NCBI GenBank assembly: GCA_016210705.1
Contig: JACQTR010000132.1
Coordinates: 1-15,678, forward strand
DNA: 15,678 nucleotides
From: Chloroflexota bacterium
GTDB taxonomy: Bacteria; Chloroflexota; Dehalococcoidia; JACQTR01
Reading direction: 5' to 3'
Within the stretch, counting starts at the first letter, position 1. The number at the start of each line of letters is the position of its first letter. Positions 1 through 7,484 of the stretch are shown here, one piece after another. A program made the translations under genes and the position numbers. The notes beneath the pieces were generated by a model. That model searched no databases and was not told the DNA's origin. It saw nothing but the letters and a program-made list of their open reading frames with translations.

Positions 1-74
1 AATTGCCTAGTTATCTAAGCCAATGGGCCGATATTAAGGGAGGGCTTCTGTGTCTAGGACGAAGATGGGCTAAA
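1..74. other. Short region downstream of the cytochrome gene
   Basis: This stretch follows the stop codon of the minus-strand cytochrome gene and runs to the window edge. I see no convincing hairpin followed by a T-run on the minus strand, and no credible start of another gene. The operon may continue beyond the window or end there. Confidence 0.5.
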
Positions 75-1499
75 TTACTTGTTGGGGAGGGTGATGGTCT
101 CATGACAAAGGTTACAACTAGCGTCTATAGGTCGTTGGGCTTGGTCGGTGGTGGCAACCAATTGGCCATGGCAACGGAAGCAGCCTGGTGACTTGGTGTG
201 TCCCAAGTTGTTGGGATGAGTTTCCCAGCTCACATCCATACTGGGGAAAGTGGTAAGTCTAGCGATATCCTTCAGCGCGGCTATGGATTTGTCGATTGTC
301 GCCTTCTTTTGAGTGTAGGTTGAGGGCAAAGAATCTTGATAGAATTGCTCAATGGATCCCACCTTATTTATCACTTCCTGAAGGGTGGGGTTAGAGTGGC
401 TTAGGGCCTCTATTCCCAACTTTTTTACGTAAGGCAAGCTAGTGTCGATCTTGCCTTGGGAAAGCCCTTGGTCGATCAGCTCCTCAGGGGAGCGAAAGAT
501 GTGAGTGGCTCGGTTGTGGCAGTCGACGCAGTCCATTAAGCGCTTGTCTTTGCTTATTTTTTGAGGTGTTATCTGGGAAGCAAGCCCTGGGTTGACATAT
601 TCCGTAAGTTGGCCATCCTTGCCCTCGACACCAACCCATGCGATCTGTTGGCGCTTTTCATCTATAGCCAAGTACCAAACCTTGGCACCAATATGCCAGT
701 GGATGCCTTGGGCTATCTCGGCCTCACCTCCGCCGACATTAAACGCGAAGGCGAAGGTTTTCTTGGTGTTTTTCTCATCGGCTTCAAAACGTTGGTAGGT
801 CCGCACAAGGTCTCCTGAAAACTTCTCCGGCCAGTGGCATCGTTCGCAGGTATCGCGAGCTGGGCGTAGGTTGGCCACTGGGGTTTGTATGGGGCGATCG
901 TAGGTATTGCCGAGCACAGCAAATACCTGTCTTATGCCGCTGATCTTGGATTTTACTAACCAGGACGCTCCTGGGCCAATATGGCAGTCCACACAGGGCA
1001 CTTTAGCGTGGGGGGATTTCTCGTAAACAGTGTATTCCGGCTTCATGACGGTGTGGCATACTTGGCCGCAGAACTCTGGAGTGTCCATAAACTCCGCCGT
1101 CTTTAAACCGCCGATAGATAAGGCGATAACCTCGATAACTCCAGCACCGAGGAAGAAGAAGAAGCGGCGCCGGTAGCGAGGATCGTGGAAATTTGGCTCT
1201 AGGTATCTGCGCAGCCACGGTCGCCATCCTAAGACTCGAGGAATACCGGTGGTATCACGCCTGGCCAGGAATACGCCCAAAGAGAACACAATCCCGCCGA
1301 CTATGACCAGGGTGGGAAGAATTACGAAAGTAAAAAGACCTAGATAAGGGTTTCCCACAGGGACAGCGGTCACTAGGATGAGGATCACCAAACCAATACT
1401 AAAGGCGACAATTGAAGCGCCCGTGGCCACCCAAAAATCGCTGAATAGGCCAAAAAATCGTTTTACTAGGCTAAATTGGTTATCATCTTTGGATGACAT
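75..1499 (-). CDS. Membrane-anchored six-heme NapC/NirT-type cytochrome c
   Basis: A 474-aa multiheme cytochrome predicted to pass electrons between membrane quinol and extracytoplasmic partners, as NapC/NirT/NrfH proteins do. Seen in the sequence: three hydrophobic stretches (about 20-46, 50-79 and 112-131), then a heme domain on the outer face. Heme motifs are C144-GQV-CH149 (a CX3CH form), CVDCH at 169-173, CERCH at 218-222, CVDCH at 324-328, CFRCH at 440-444 and CNLCH at 462-466. M152 just after the first motif is a candidate axial ligand, as in NrfH-type proteins. The protein is much longer than the four-heme NapC (about 200 aa) and has more membrane segments; it recalls the larger NapC/NirT-like cytochromes of metal-respiring bacteria such as ImcH, but I do not assign that name. 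The ATG at 1499 has a GAGGAG ribosome binding site and lies inside the end of the upstream receiver-like gene (17-base overlap), implying translational coupling. The exact partner is unknown. Confidence 0.9.
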   Translation of the reverse strand: MSSKDDNQFSLVKRFFGLFSDFWVATGASIVAFSIGLVILILVTAVPVGNPYLGLFTFVILPTLVIVGGIVFSLGVFLARRDTTGIPRVLGWRPWLRRYLEPNFHDPRYRRRFFFFLGAGVIEVIALSIGGLKTAEFMDTPEFCGQVCHTVMKPEYTVYEKSPHAKVPCVDCHIGPGASWLVKSKISGIRQVFAVLGNTYDRPIQTPVANLRPARDTCERCHWPEKFSGDLVRTYQRFEADEKNTKKTFAFAFNVGGGEAEIAQGIHWHIGAKVWYLAIDEKRQQIAWVGVEGKDGQLTEYVNPGLASQITPQKISKDKRLMDCVDCHNRATHIFRSPEELIDQGLSQGKIDTSLPYVKKLGIEALSHSNPTLQEVINKVGSIEQFYQDSLPSTYTQKKATIDKSIAALKDIARLTTFPSMDVSWETHPNNLGHTKSPGCFRCHGQLVATTDQAQRPIDASCNLCHETITLPNK

Positions 1500-1830
1500 C
1501 GATTAGCTCCTCGATCTGTGTTGCTTGAGTTTGCCATTTCCCGAAGACCTCCACTTTAGGTTGGCTGGTGCTGATGCAAACGACCCTGACCGGCGGCCAT
1601 GCGCGGAGAAGCCCGGAGACGAGATCTGTCACATTTATCCCGGGATCGTCCCTATCCATGATGACTACATCGGGTCGAAGCCTCTCCATTGCCTTCCAAA
1701 GGTCTTCCTTGGCGATGTCGGTATCTAACACTTCCAGCCCGGTTCGGCCTTCAAGCAATCTCTCCACTGCCTGGGCGAACAGGGAGTTCTTGTGGATGAC
1801 CAAGACCCGCCAATGAGTCTCTGCATGCAT
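1483..1830 (-). CDS. Degenerate receiver-like protein, single domain
   Basis: A 115-aa protein that looks like a lone response-regulator receiver domain without an output domain. Seen: a first strand WRVLVIH at about 7-13, a helix with the typical SLFAQAVERLL pattern, RPDVVIMD ending in D60 at the phosphoacceptor position, and PVRVVCIS near the fourth strand. The acidic pair that normally binds magnesium is replaced by H13-K14. The threonine position is serine, and the conserved lysine with its surrounding GAxGYLxK block is missing. Normal phosphorylation is therefore doubtful, and a protein-binding role is more likely (inference). It is the first gene of a two-gene operon and its 3' end overlaps the cytochrome start. 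A GGAG lies 10 bases before the ATG. It aligns loosely with the other receiver-like protein at 11906-12301, which also heads a respiratory operon. No function is known to me. Confidence 0.75.
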   Translation of the reverse strand: MHAETHWRVLVIHKNSLFAQAVERLLEGRTGLEVLDTDIAKEDLWKAMERLRPDVVIMDRDDPGINVTDLVSGLLRAWPPVRVVCISTSQPKVEVFGKWQTQATQIEELIDVIQR

Positions 1831-1884
1831 TGTGTGCTATCTCCATAGGGATCATTGCCAATATCAGCATAGGTTAAGGAGCTA

Positions 1885-1912
1885 ATAATAGGCTATTGGG
1901 CGAAAGTTTCAT
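1885..1912 (-). promoter_or_regulatory. Candidate sigma-70-type promoter for the cytochrome operon
   Basis: Reading the minus strand there is ATGAAA at 1912-1907, a 16-base spacer, and TATTAT at 1890-1885. These match the -35 consensus at four of six bases and the -10 at five of six. The position, just after the terminator of the previous operon and about 55 bases before the next start codon, is sensible. Sequence alone cannot confirm it. Confidence 0.35.
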
Positions 1913-1922
1913 TTCGGAGACT

Positions 1923-1948
1923 AAAAAAGGCCTATCATTTGATAGGCC
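1923..1948 (-). terminator. Rho-independent terminator ending the long respiratory operon
   Basis: A perfect 9-bp inverted repeat (GGCCTATCA / TGATAGGCC, separated by 2 bases; 1929-1948) is followed on the minus strand by six T residues at 1928-1923. It sits about 80 bases after the stop of the LuxR-type regulator gene and about 90 bases before the next gene. There is no T-run on the other side, so it works only for minus-strand transcription. It separates the kinase-regulator end of the long operon from the cytochrome operon. Confidence 0.85.
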
Positions 1949-2028
1949 CAAATGGGGACGGCTAAATGTTATGGAGCTAAGGTACTATGGGTCTTCTAGG
2001 CGACTACGTGGGTATAGAGAGAACTATT

Positions 2029-2697
2029 CTACCGGTGGCGTTGGATAATGCCCTCGCGCAGGGCGTAAGTTGCTGCCTGCACTCGGTTGTGCAACTGCAA
2101 TTTTTCCAGGATATTGTGGAGATGGTTTTTAACAGTACGCTCGCTGATGAAAAGCTGGGCAGCGATCTCTTTGTCGGTAGCGCCATTGCTGACTAATTGC
2201 AGTACTTCCCTTTCTCGGGGGGTAAGATCTCCTCGGATGAGAATGGGTGGTTGATAGGTTTTGGCTATACGGGCAAACTCGTCTAAAAGCTTTCGGGCCA
2301 TGGTACGGGAGATCGCTGCTTCACCCCGAAAAACGCCTTTGAGCAGCTCCACTAGTTGCTGGGCTTCGATGGTTTTTAGGAGGTACCCCTCAGCGCCGAA
2401 TCTTATGGCCTCAAAAAGATCAGCGTCCTCCTCTGATACAGTTAGCATAACTACACGAACGTGGGGCATCTCCTCTTTGATGATCCGGGTAGCCTCCAAT
2501 CCATCACATCCTGGCATCCTGATGTCCATCAACACTAGGTCGGGGACGAGCTCCCGGGCTTTGTCAATGGCCTCTTTGCCGTCGTTGGCCTCACCGACCA
2601 GTTCTATGTCCTTTTCTGAAGATAGTAATTTCCTCAGCCCTTGTCGGAACAAAGCGTGATCATCTACCAAGAGGATTGTTGTTTTTTCCGTTGACAT
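2029..2697 (-). CDS. LuxR/NarL-family response regulator
   Basis: A 222-aa DNA-binding response regulator of the NarL/FixJ class. The receiver domain occupies about residues 7-122, with acidic pair D12-D13, phosphoacceptor D58 in LVLMDIRMPG, T86 and K108, so it looks fully functional. A LuxR-type helix-turn-helix follows at about 158-215 (LTPREREVLQLVSNG, then KEIAAQLFISERTVKNHL). The ATG at 2697 has a GAGGTGA ribosome binding site 5-6 bases upstream and lies 38 bases inside the end of the kinase gene, so the pair should be translationally coupled. HisKA_3 kinases such as the one at 2660-5458 normally pair with this regulator class. It is the last gene before the terminator at 1923-1948. Likely targets are respiratory genes, perhaps this locus or the cytochrome operon (inference). 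Confidence 0.93.
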   Translation of the reverse strand: MSTEKTTILLVDDHALFRQGLRKLLSSEKDIELVGEANDGKEAIDKARELVPDLVLMDIRMPGCDGLEATRIIKEEMPHVRVVMLTVSEEDADLFEAIRFGAEGYLLKTIEAQQLVELLKGVFRGEAAISRTMARKLLDEFARIAKTYQPPILIRGDLTPREREVLQLVSNGATDKEIAAQLFISERTVKNHLHNILEKLQLHNRVQAATYALREGIIQRHR

Positions 2698-5458
2698 TAT
2701 CTTTCACCTCGTTGGGCAGATTAATGATTACTTTTGTTCCCTTTCCTGGAGCCGTTTCAATATGCAGATGTCCTCCAACACTCTGGGCTCGCTCTTGCAT
2801 GGTCTGGAGGCCAAAATGACGGCCATCATGGCGTTCCATTAATGCCGATTCAAAGCCGCGGCCATCATCCTCTGCTGTCAACTTCAGCCAGCCGTTTTCA
2901 GCTTCTAGTCTCAAGGTTGCCTTGTTGGCTTGGGCATGCTTACGGATATTGGTAAAGGCCTCCTGAATGATGCGCAGGGCCTGAACCTCTGCCATAGGGG
3001 CAAGTTTAACTGGAGCGCCCTCGGTCACAGTTATCTCCGTTTTAAGGCCGGCTAGCTCTCCGAACCTTTCCACGTATTCAGTCAGGGTGGGAACCAGGCC
3101 GACGTTGGGGGAAATCCCCATCTTTAAACTGAGGATAGCGTCTCGGACATCGGCTGTTGCCCCTCTAAGGGCATTTTCTATTTCCCCCAGTTCTTCTCTG
3201 ATTTGTTCTATTTGACCCGAGGCCACCAGGCGTTTAAGGCTTATGATTTTAAGGCCCAAGTAGGCCACAGTTTGCCCCAAGGTATCGTGTATCTCTCGAG
3301 CTATCCTATCACGTTCCTCCAGAACGGCCATGCGCTCTATCTGAGCGTACAATGTAGCGTTCTCTATGGCTACGGCGGCTTGATCGGCTAGCCGTGAGAG
3401 AAGCTCGGCGTCTCGCTGGGAGAAGGGATGAGCCGTCCTGTCGGCGACCTCCAGGCTACCCAAGACCCTATCCCCTATCTTTAACGGGGCAGCCAGGTGA
3501 GCTCGAAGGCCGTTTTCTCCTACCGCAGCATCCACAGCATGAACGATTGTAGAGTCGTTGACATAGTCTTCCACCATCACTACTTTACCCTCGGCGATCA
3601 CCTTTCCGGCTATCCCCTGACCTGCCTCCAGCCGGATATCTTTGAAGGCCTTGCTAAGGGGGCCACTGGTAGCCTTAATAAATATGGTCTGTCCTTGGTC
3701 ATCGGCTAGGGCTATAGCAGCTACGTCCGTTCCCAGAAGATGGCGGGCGCTTTCCACCACTGAGTTTAAAATTCTGTCGGTGTCCAGGAGGGCCGAGATG
3801 TCCACATAGATCTGACCCAAGGCCTCAGCCTCTTGCTCTCGGTTTCGGGCCTCTTGAAATAGTTTGGCATTATCTATGGCTACCCCTATTTGTTGACCGA
3901 TGGCAGTAAGGAGCTCTAGTTCCCGTGGGGTACAGGGTCGCTCTTGGTGGCGGGTGATAACCATCACTCCCAATGTCTGGCCTTTGGAAGTCAAGGGTAC
4001 GTTGACAAAATATTGTCCTTTCTTGATGGAACCAGTTTCTGGAGTTGGGTGCTTTTCCAAGGCGTTTGATTCTTCCCAAGGGGTTAGCTGGCCCAAAAGG
4101 CCACTCCCGGTTCCTAAGTGAGCTAGGCTTTTTATGTAGTCCTCGCCCAGCCCTCGGCAGGCCTTGAGGACAATGTGACCATTATCAATATAAAGGAGGA
4201 TGGCCCCGGTATTGGTCTCCAAAGCTTCCAATACCCGATCCAAAGTGTTACCCAAAGTGCGGTCTAGGTCAAGGGACTGATTTACCTCTTGAGCCACGGT
4301 ATTGAGCACGGAGAGCTCCCTGGTTTGTTCTGCTATGGCTTGGGTTCTTTCCGTAACTTTGTCATCCAGCTCTTGGTTTGCCTTTTCTAGTGCGGATCGG
4401 GAGGCTCTCAGTCTTGTTCTCATGGTTTCAAAGGCTCTGGCCAGGGTTCCGATCTCCCCCGAGCCTCGAGGTAAGACGGGGGCGTCAAGGTCTCCCTCGG
4501 CTATTTTCTCACACCCGGTGATGAGGATCCTTATTGGTTTGACAAGGCTGCGAGCACCAACCCAGGCTAAGGCAAGGCTGATGAGTAAGGCTGGGATGCC
4601 CACCATCACCATTTGTTTCTGCAGGTCCCGAACGTTGGCTAGGGCTTCTGCCTTATGCTGTTCCATAGTTATCCCCCACGAGGTCATAGCCAGGGGGACG
4701 AAGGCGACTACATCGGTGTGTTGTGGCTCGCTTTCTTTAACGTCAGGGTAGGTTTTTACTTGGGGCTGCTTACTCTGGATCAGTGGTAAGAGGTAATTCC
4801 AGTGATCGTTTTTCTTTAATAAGTGCTCCGGTTGGGTGCTGGCGATAACGGTGCCATTTTCATCCACTAAGTCAGCATAGCCAGTTCGGCCTATAGCTCC
4901 GGCGCGCATCAGCCCGGCTACCGTCAGATGGGTAGACTCGATTCTACCTCCTAATATGCCGATGATTGTGCCCTCTTTATTGCGTATTGGTGTTGCTAGA
5001 GAGATTAGAGCTCGGTTACTTTGGGGATCTATGGAGCTATAGATAGTCGGCTCCCCTGTTGCCAGTACACTGGTGACATAATAATCAAGGAAGGGGTAGC
5101 CTACGGCTTCGGGGAGGTAGGGTTCCTGCCACAAGACGGTGGTGTATTTGTCGAGAAGGAAGACATCATGGTTAAAAAGTCCGGTGTGATATAAATCGAG
5201 TAGGGCACGCCTCTCGGGGGCTAGATCGCCGTCCTCTAGGTCTATAGTCTCGGAGAGAGGGTAATGTCTCAGACTGTACAAAGCTCGTCCTAGTAATTGG
5301 TCGATCCCTTGGGCAATAAGTTGAGCCATGGCCAGCCGCTCTTGAAGGGTTCGGTGGGTGCTCCTTTGTAGTGCTTGTATTCCTACCAAACCAGCTATTG
5401 TCATGAAAACCAGGAGCCCGGCGCTAACTACCAGGGCCACCTTCTTTTGTAGGCTCAC
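2660..5458 (-). CDS. dCache-HAMP-GAF-GAF sensor histidine kinase (HisKA_3 type)
   Basis: A 932-aa membrane sensor kinase. Order of parts: transmembrane helix at about 7-29; extracytoplasmic double-Cache-like sensor at about 33-275; second transmembrane helix at about 284-302; HAMP linker at about 303-356; coiled coil; GAF at about 385-530; second GAF at about 540-702; HisKA_3 dimerisation domain with phosphorylated H724 in REIHDTLGQT; HATPase at about 820-915 with N837, DDGRGF at 864-869 and a GLQTMQERA glycine box. This NarX/DegS-like core pairs with LuxR-type regulators, and such a gene follows with a 38-base overlap. Translation starts at GTG 5458, preceded by AAGGAG at good spacing; the upstream NrfD gene ends 26 bases before. 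The sensor shares the TIDLED block, the GxTGYxxLxDxxGxVI segment and the AFxPLA segment with the 800-aa kinase at 13238-15640, so the two sensors are paralogs, but this one lacks the heme motif. The signal is unknown; being in the molybdoenzyme operon suggests the enzyme's substrate or a redox cue. Confidence 0.92.
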   Translation of the reverse strand: MSLQKKVALVVSAGLLVFMTIAGLVGIQALQRSTHRTLQERLAMAQLIAQGIDQLLGRALYSLRHYPLSETIDLEDGDLAPERRALLDLYHTGLFNHDVFLLDKYTTVLWQEPYLPEAVGYPFLDYYVTSVLATGEPTIYSSIDPQSNRALISLATPIRNKEGTIIGILGGRIESTHLTVAGLMRAGAIGRTGYADLVDENGTVIASTQPEHLLKKNDHWNYLLPLIQSKQPQVKTYPDVKESEPQHTDVVAFVPLAMTSWGITMEQHKAEALANVRDLQKQMVMVGIPALLISLALAWVGARSLVKPIRILITGCEKIAEGDLDAPVLPRGSGEIGTLARAFETMRTRLRASRSALEKANQELDDKVTERTQAIAEQTRELSVLNTVAQEVNQSLDLDRTLGNTLDRVLEALETNTGAILLYIDNGHIVLKACRGLGEDYIKSLAHLGTGSGLLGQLTPWEESNALEKHPTPETGSIKKGQYFVNVPLTSKGQTLGVMVITRHQERPCTPRELELLTAIGQQIGVAIDNAKLFQEARNREQEAEALGQIYVDISALLDTDRILNSVVESARHLLGTDVAAIALADDQGQTIFIKATSGPLSKAFKDIRLEAGQGIAGKVIAEGKVVMVEDYVNDSTIVHAVDAAVGENGLRAHLAAPLKIGDRVLGSLEVADRTAHPFSQRDAELLSRLADQAAVAIENATLYAQIERMAVLEERDRIAREIHDTLGQTVAYLGLKIISLKRLVASGQIEQIREELGEIENALRGATADVRDAILSLKMGISPNVGLVPTLTEYVERFGELAGLKTEITVTEGAPVKLAPMAEVQALRIIQEAFTNIRKHAQANKATLRLEAENGWLKLTAEDDGRGFESALMERHDGRHFGLQTMQERAQSVGGHLHIETAPGKGTKVIINLPNEVKDNVNGKNNNPLGR

Positions 5459-5484
5459 CTAACTCTCCTTAGGCCATACCTTTT

Positions 5485-6771
5485 TCAGAAGGCAGTGGGT
5501 ATGGTCTTTTCTTGTACCTCGGATACTTCCTCTGTTTTATGTTCGTTTTCTACCAAGGGGATGAGCTTGGCGATGATAAGGAAGATTAGAATACCTATGG
5601 CATAGGTTCCTAAGGATATGGAGTACTCGGTCCAGCTCGGGCTATATGTGCCCACCGAGTAGTAAAGGACCTGGCGGAAGGTCAGGGATGGAAGGACAAT
5701 GTCGATCCTCTCAGCCAGGACGCCCACGAAGGCTAGGGTGGCGGCGATGGTGATTCCAGGAATATTCTTTGTTCGGGGCAATACCAAGAGAGTGAAAGGA
5801 ATGGCTAGCCCCAAAGTAACATCCGCCCAAAAAATGGGAGCATATGTTCCCTTGAACATAGAAGAAAGTATCTGGGATCGAGTCTCTTCGCCGGCGAACC
5901 ATACTGTGAACCATTCTGCCGTTAGTAAGTAGGCGAGAACGGGCATAAGAAAAACTAGATACCTGCTTAAGTCGTAGATAATTTGATCCTCAATGCTTAG
6001 TTTAAAGAACTTTTTGCCCAGCACGGAGACCACGATGACCAATCCTAGACCGGATACCAGGGCGGAAACTACAAAAAGAGGGGGAAGGATGGCGGTGTGC
6101 CAGCCTGGCTGGGCCTTGATTACCCCAAAGATAAAACCGGTTATGGAATGAAGGGCGATCGCTGTGGGTAGGGCGAGGAGGGCGATGCCCTTAAGTATTT
6201 TTCGATCTCGCTTTATGGCTTTGTCGCTATCGTTGGTTTGACCCAGGGTCAACAGCCAATATAGAGGGCGGCGCTGAGGGAATCGTTTCATGCAGGCCAC
6301 TATGTCAGCGCGACTGCCGAAATATAGGTAAGCCAGGCATATGATTAAGTAGGAGGTCATGGTGTAGACATTTATGACTAAGGGCGACTGGAGACGTCCG
6401 TAACGGTAAAGATGCCAAAAGCGGTCAGGACGGCCGATGTCGAAGACGATTATCATCATGGCCATGAGGATGGAGATGATGGCCAGGATCTCGGCAATGC
6501 GAGCCACCGGGCGAAAGTGTTCCATGTTGAAGACATAGACTAGGGAGGCTACGATGATACCTCCAGCGCTTAAGCCCACAAAGAAGACGTAATTGGCGAT
6601 GGGTAGCCCCCAATACATGGGTGTATTGGCCCCGGTATCACCAACGGTGAACTCATACCCAAAAGCGTACAGGCCCCAGGCTATTAAAACTAGCAAAACC
6701 CCTGCCAATAGGTAGAAACCGCGGCCTGTTTGTAACAGGTGGTGGAGATTTCTATCATCTGCCTTATACAT
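5485..6771 (-). CDS. NrfD/PsrC-family quinone-interacting membrane subunit
   Basis: A 428-aa polytopic membrane protein of the NrfD superfamily, which anchors iron-sulfur/molybdenum enzymes and exchanges electrons with quinone. It shows around ten hydrophobic helices, starting at about residue 18, and a conserved stretch FDIGRPDRFWHLYRYG followed by QSPLVINVY, typical of the family. It is longer than the roughly 250-aa, eight-helix Wolinella PsrC and closer to the ten-helix HybB/ActC/QrcD form. The last 20 or so residues are charged and probably cytoplasmic. The ATG at 6771 comes 3 bases after the iron-sulfur gene stop, and its GGAGGG ribosome binding site lies in that gene's end, so the two are coupled. 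With the two upstream genes it forms an A-B-C complex. Sequence does not show whether it reduces or oxidises quinone. Confidence 0.9.
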   Translation of the reverse strand: MYKADDRNLHHLLQTGRGFYLLAGVLLVLIAWGLYAFGYEFTVGDTGANTPMYWGLPIANYVFFVGLSAGGIIVASLVYVFNMEHFRPVARIAEILAIISILMAMMIIVFDIGRPDRFWHLYRYGRLQSPLVINVYTMTSYLIICLAYLYFGSRADIVACMKRFPQRRPLYWLLTLGQTNDSDKAIKRDRKILKGIALLALPTAIALHSITGFIFGVIKAQPGWHTAILPPLFVVSALVSGLGLVIVVSVLGKKFFKLSIEDQIIYDLSRYLVFLMPVLAYLLTAEWFTVWFAGEETRSQILSSMFKGTYAPIFWADVTLGLAIPFTLLVLPRTKNIPGITIAATLAFVGVLAERIDIVLPSLTFRQVLYYSVGTYSPSWTEYSISLGTYAIGILIFLIIAKLIPLVENEHKTEEVSEVQEKTIPTAF

Positions 6772-6774
6772 GGT

Positions 6775-7455
6775 TTATCCCTCCGCTAGGTAGTAAACTT
6801 TAGGCTTGGTACCCAGCTCTTCGGCCAGTCGAGTAGCCCGGGTATCCCGAGATAACTGGTAGACTTGGGAATTGGGGTCGTCTAAGTCACCAAAATAGCG
6901 GGCCCGTCCGGTACACGTCTGGACACAAGCAGGTACTACATCCCCATCCATTAGTTCCCTTCCTGCAGCCTTGGCTTCGGCTCTAGCTGTTTCTACCCGT
7001 TGGATGCAGAAGGTGCATTTTTCTACCACCCCTTTGGGCCTTATCGGTACATTAGGATTGGTATAGTTTCCCATGACCTCGGGGAACTCCGGCTTTTTCC
7101 AGTTGAAGAAACGAGCCCCGTAGGGACAAGCCACCATGCAATAGCGGCAGCCGATACAGCGTTCGTATTTTTGCAATACTGTGCCTTCTTGGTTCTTATA
7201 GGTGGCTCCCACTGGGCAGACCTGAACGCAGGGTGGGTTATCGCAGTGCATACAAGGTCTGGGTATCATCCGAACCTTCACCATAGGATATTTGCCAACC
7301 TCTTGGCTCAGCACCTCGTTCCAATAGCGGGTGTGGCCCCTCCGGGTTTCCTCTTCGCCTTGGAAGGGAACGTTATTTTCAAATCTACAAGCGATGGTAC
7401 AAGCTTGACAGGCGGTGCATTTGTCCAAGTCTATAATCATGCCCCATCTTGCCAT
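6775..7455 (-). CDS. Four-cluster iron-sulfur electron-transfer subunit (PsrB/DmsB/NrfC type)
   Basis: A 226-aa ferredoxin-like subunit that would wire the molybdenum subunit to the membrane subunit. Sixteen cysteines are placed for four [4Fe-4S] clusters: C13, C16, C19, C23; C68, C71, C76, C80; C100, C103, C106, C110; and C147, C150, C177, C181. This is the complete PsrB/DmsB pattern with no missing ligand. There is no signal peptide, as expected for a subunit exported together with its Tat-signal-bearing partner. An AGGAGG lies about 12 bases before the ATG, a slightly long spacing. The gene follows the catalytic subunit by 29 bases and precedes the NrfD gene by 3 bases. The family is clear; the substrate depends on the catalytic partner. 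Confidence 0.94.
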   Translation of the reverse strand: MARWGMIIDLDKCTACQACTIACRFENNVPFQGEEETRRGHTRYWNEVLSQEVGKYPMVKVRMIPRPCMHCDNPPCVQVCPVGATYKNQEGTVLQKYERCIGCRYCMVACPYGARFFNWKKPEFPEVMGNYTNPNVPIRPKGVVEKCTFCIQRVETARAEAKAAGRELMDGDVVPACVQTCTGRARYFGDLDDPNSQVYQLSRDTRATRLAEELGTKPKVYYLAEG

Positions 7456-7484
7456 GGCTTTTTCTTTCCTCCTTCCTAATTACT

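Noticed and set aside
2660..2697. Kinase-regulator overlap as a sign of frameshift or sequence error
   Set aside because: Both proteins are complete and the regulator has its own ribosome binding site; a 38-base overlap is ordinary coupling.
4302..4751. A 149-codon open frame on the plus strand
   Set aside because: Antisense to the HAMP and sensor region of the 932-aa kinase; low-complexity Ser/Arg/Ala composition typical of reverse-frame translation.
7000..7479. A 159-codon open frame on the plus strand
   Set aside because: Antisense to the 16-cysteine iron-sulfur subunit; no domain and no sensible context.
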